A DNA stretch of 37,255 bases from Acinetobacter sp. (GTDB lineage Bacteria > Pseudomonadota > Gammaproteobacteria > Pseudomonadales > Moraxellaceae). Positions 35,356 through 37,255 of the stretch are shown here, piece by piece. Position 1 is the stretch's first letter. Each line of letters begins with the position of its first letter. A model generated the notes under the pieces. The model was not told the origin of the DNA. It was given only the letters and a program-made list of their open reading frames with translations, and did no database searches. A program made the position numbers and the translations under genes. Location of the stretch: contig JAITLL010000021.1 in assembly GCA_031277915.1 (NCBI GenBank), positions 1 through 37,255 of the forward strand, given 5' to 3'.

Positions 35356-35396
35356 GGTGAGGAAGCATCTTGCGGAATTTAAAGCCACTCCTCACC
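35356..35396 (+). other. Hairpin between cysA and cysB
   Basis: GGTGAGGA (35356-35363) and TCCTCACC (35389-35396) are perfect eight-base arms with a 25-base loop. It may lower read-through into cysB or protect the upstream mRNA; the tail TCTTTCG is too short for a strong terminator. An ATG-TAA pair (35411-35416) directly precedes the cysB ATG. Confidence 0.5.
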
Positions 35397-35416
35397 TCTT
35401 TCGAGGAAAAATGTAA

Positions 35417-36340
35417 ATGAACTTTCAACAATTAAGAATTATCCGAGAAACAGTACGCCAAAACTTTAATTTAACGGAAGCATCTGCCGCGTTATACACC
35501 TCTCAATCAGGTGTAAGTAAACATATTAAAGATTTAGAAGATGAATTAGGTGTACAACTTTTCGTTCGTAAAGGTAAACGTCTGCTTGGGTTAACTGAAC
35601 CGGGTCAATCACTCCTTAGCATTGTGGAGCGTATGCTTGTAGATGCGGAAAATATTAAGCGTCTTGCCGATGACTTTAATAAAGTCGATGAAGGTACACT
35701 CACAATTGCGACAACGCACACCCAAGCACGTTATGTACTACCTCCAATCGTTAATCAATTTAAAAAATTATTTCCTAAAGTACATTTGATTTTGCAACAA
35801 GCAAGCCCAGTCGAAATCTCAGAGATGCTTTTACAAGGTGAAGCTGATATCGGTATTGCGACAGAGTCTTTGACGACTGAGGAAAACTTAGCAAGCATTC
35901 CATACTATCAATGGCAGCACAGTATTATTACACCGCAAAATCATCCTTTAGTGCAGGCGGATAAGATTACTTTAGATCTTTTAGCTGAATACCCTCTCAT
36001 TACGTATCATGGTGGTTTTACAGGCCGCTCTAAAATTGATAAAGCATTTGAAGAAGCTCATCTTGATGCAGATATCGTTATGTCCGCGCTTGATGCTGAT
36101 GTCATTAAAACCTATGTTGAGCTTGGCATGGGCGTCGGAATTGTAAATGACGTGGCTTACGATGCAGAACGTGATTATCGCTTAAAGCAAATTAAAACTG
36201 ATATTTTTGGTGTCAACACTACATGGATTGCTGTGCGTAAAGGCCATCTATTGCGTGGTTACGGATATGAGTTTGTTTCTTTATGTTCACCTGATGCCGA
36301 CATTAAAGCACTCAAGAAAATTGCTTATCCAGATGAATAA
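35417..36340 (+). CDS. cysB: LysR-type regulator CysB (or Cbl)
   Basis: Transcriptional regulator of sulfur assimilation. The 307 residues have an N-terminal winged helix (MNFQQLRIIRETVRQNFNLT..., with ASAALYTSQSGVSKHIKDLE as recognition region at about 22-41) and a LysR effector domain with IATTHTQARYVLPP, the conserved segment that contacts sulfate or acetylserine in CysB, plus YHGGFTGRSKIDKAF and DADVIKTYVELGMGVGI. It is slightly shorter than E. coli CysB. CysB and Cbl are hard to tell apart by eye; I prefer CysB. It is the last gene of the cluster and may control the promoter upstream of sbp. Confidence 0.9.
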   Translation: MNFQQLRIIRETVRQNFNLTEASAALYTSQSGVSKHIKDLEDELGVQLFVRKGKRLLGLTEPGQSLLSIVERMLVDAENIKRLADDFNKVDEGTLTIATTHTQARYVLPPIVNQFKKLFPKVHLILQQASPVEISEMLLQGEADIGIATESLTTEENLASIPYYQWQHSIITPQNHPLVQADKITLDLLAEYPLITYHGGFTGRSKIDKAFEEAHLDADIVMSALDADVIKTYVELGMGVGIVNDVAYDAERDYRLKQIKTDIFGVNTTWIAVRKGHLLRGYGYEFVSLCSPDADIKALKKIAYPDE

Positions 36341-36350
36341 AAATTAAGAA

Positions 36351-36384
36351 CAAAATAAAAGAGCTATTTAGCTCTTTTATTTTT
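36351..36384. terminator. Bidirectional terminator between cysB and carO
   Basis: AAAATAAAAGAGCTA and TAGCTCTTTTATTTT form a long perfect stem with a two-base loop (36367-36368). It serves the convergent cysB and carO genes. Confidence 0.9.
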
Positions 36385-36392
36385 AGTATTAA

Positions 36393-37121
36393 TTACCAGA
36401 AGAAGTTCACACCAACTTTACCAACTGGTAACCATTTGTATTTGTCATCGTTACGGATTTTGTTTTCTTCAGCACGTAAATCTTTATCAAAATCAGCACC
36501 GTTAACATTAACAAAAGTACCATTTGATTTAAGATTTACTGTTGGGTTACCAGTATAGTAAGCACCTACTTCACCAAATACGCCCCAGTTCTTATTGATC
36601 TTAGGAGCAAAACCTACACCTAGATAAGGAGCGATATCATTTTTATAGCTTAATTTGCCATCCACTGAACCATTAAATGAGTAATTATTACCATTTACTT
36701 TAATAGTACCGTCCTGTGAACGTTTAGTTAAGTCATAGTCATTGTCTAAGTAAGCAGCACCCGCAGCTACATATAAAGCCTGAGCCCAACGGTTAGGACT
36801 TGCACCCCAAGGACGAATCTCAGCATTTAAATAAACGTTGCTATTATCCATATCTAAGTCGTACTTAGTGCCATTTACTGACACATCATCACGCCAAGAC
36901 ACGTTACCACCATTGTAACCTAATGCTAAACCAACATATGGGTTTGCTTGCCATAATAAAGCACCACCGTAACCAGTGGTACCAGCTTCAGCACGAACAC
37001 CTACTGGAATTAATTGGTTTTTATCGAATGCATAACTGTCATGAACAACAGCTTCATCTGCCATTGCAGCACCAGCAGCAAATAAAGCTGTAGTTGTCAC
37101 TAAAACACGTAATACTTTCAT
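36393..37121 (-). CDS. carO: Outer-membrane porin CarO
   Basis: An eight-stranded-type beta-barrel outer-membrane channel of Acinetobacter, linked in the literature to uptake of ornithine and basic amino acids and to carbapenem susceptibility. From ATG 37121 the 242 residues have a signal peptide MKVLRVLVTTTALFAAGAAMA, then DEAVVHDSYAFDKNQLIPVG, ALLWQANPYVGLALGYNGG, AEIRPWGASPNRWAQ and WGVFGEVGAYYTGNP, which I recognise as CarO. It ends VGVNFFW, with a C-terminal aromatic as needed for BAM insertion. The frame is intact, with no insertion. The segment about 130-160 and that at 195-220 are the loop-like variable parts. GAGGAG precedes the ATG; a longer frame upstream to 37172 is rejected for this reason. 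Confidence 0.9.
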   Translation of the reverse strand: MKVLRVLVTTTALFAAGAAMADEAVVHDSYAFDKNQLIPVGVRAEAGTTGYGGALLWQANPYVGLALGYNGGNVSWRDDVSVNGTKYDLDMDNSNVYLNAEIRPWGASPNRWAQALYVAAGAAYLDNDYDLTKRSQDGTIKVNGNNYSFNGSVDGKLSYKNDIAPYLGVGFAPKINKNWGVFGEVGAYYTGNPTVNLKSNGTFVNVNGADFDKDLRAEENKIRNDDKYKWLPVGKVGVNFFW

Positions 37122-37174
37122 CGTTTTCTCCTCAAAAAAAGGCTCTGTTTTTAATTTTTCAGCTTGTGACAAAA

Positions 37175-37180
37175 ATTATA
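37175..37180 (-). promoter_or_regulatory. -10 box of carO
   Basis: TATAAT on the minus strand, 54 bases upstream of the ATG, with no good -35. Positions 37181-37255 are AT-rich and show no further feature. Confidence 0.5.
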
Positions 37181-37255
37181 TTCAAGAGCATAGAGTCTTT
37201 TTTATACAAAAACTGCTAGATTTCTGTTATTTTTTGATACAAATTGAGTTAAATT

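Noticed and set aside
1-37255. CRISPR arrays, insertion sequences, prophage or defence islands
   Set aside because: No regularly spaced repeats, transposase or integrase genes, or target-site duplications are visible. All genes fit a core chromosomal setting.

Overview
The window looks like ordinary chromosome from an Acinetobacter, most likely the A. calcoaceticus-baumannii complex or a close relative. The evidence is the AT-rich composition, the CarO-type outer-membrane porin at the right end, the long GAPDH with an N-terminal extension, the CgtA/ObgE start at the left edge, and a Moraxellaceae/Pseudomonas-like order nadB / mucD(degP) / lepA-lepB-rnc-era-recO-pdxJ. I see no insertion sequence, prophage, CRISPR array or resistance island.

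Layout. 1-47: the first codons of obgE (minus). 213-1681: a two-gene minus-strand operon of paralogous, repetitive, membrane-anchored proteins of unknown function. 1784-7216 (all minus): a long-form glyceraldehyde-3-phosphate dehydrogenase, a RarD-type DMT permease, a Blc-like lipocalin and uvrB. 7435-11140 (plus): a seven-helix membrane GGDEF protein, a macro-domain-like protein, and a soluble protein with two tandem PAS-like modules and a GGDEF domain. 11173-11352 (minus): a 59-residue basic protein reached by hand translation. 11559-15121: aspC, a DMT permease, a PaaI-type thioesterase, an uncharacterised 143-residue protein and tRNA-Asn(GUU). 15290-16048: a YdfG-like short-chain dehydrogenase.

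16326-23467 is a long minus-strand housekeeping operon read lepA-lepB-DUF4845-rnc-era-lipoprotein-recO-pdxJ-miaE, with an extended -10 promoter and a hairpin leader in front of lepA. Next come a YbgC-like thioesterase and a DegP/MucD protease, divergent from nadB. The algU/rpoE-mucABC genes that stand between nadB and mucD in Pseudomonas, and the rpoE-rseABC genes beside nadB in E. coli, are absent. 27521-30568 (minus): a PaaI-type thioesterase, then the operon pabC-mltG-tmk.

30831-36340 (plus) is a sulfate uptake operon: sbp, an RBBP9/YdeN-type alpha/beta hydrolase, cysT, cysW, cysA and cysB. The binding protein, two permeases and ATPase form one ABC importer, and CysB is the expected regulator. 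The window ends with carO (minus). No gene-free stretch exceeds about 300 bases; the larger gaps hold promoters, hairpins and terminators, listed where visible. The most interesting unexplained items are the repetitive-protein pair at 213-1681, the macro-like protein between two c-di-GMP-type proteins, the missing sigma-factor block beside nadB, the hydrolase inside the sulfate operon, and the structured leader of lepA.
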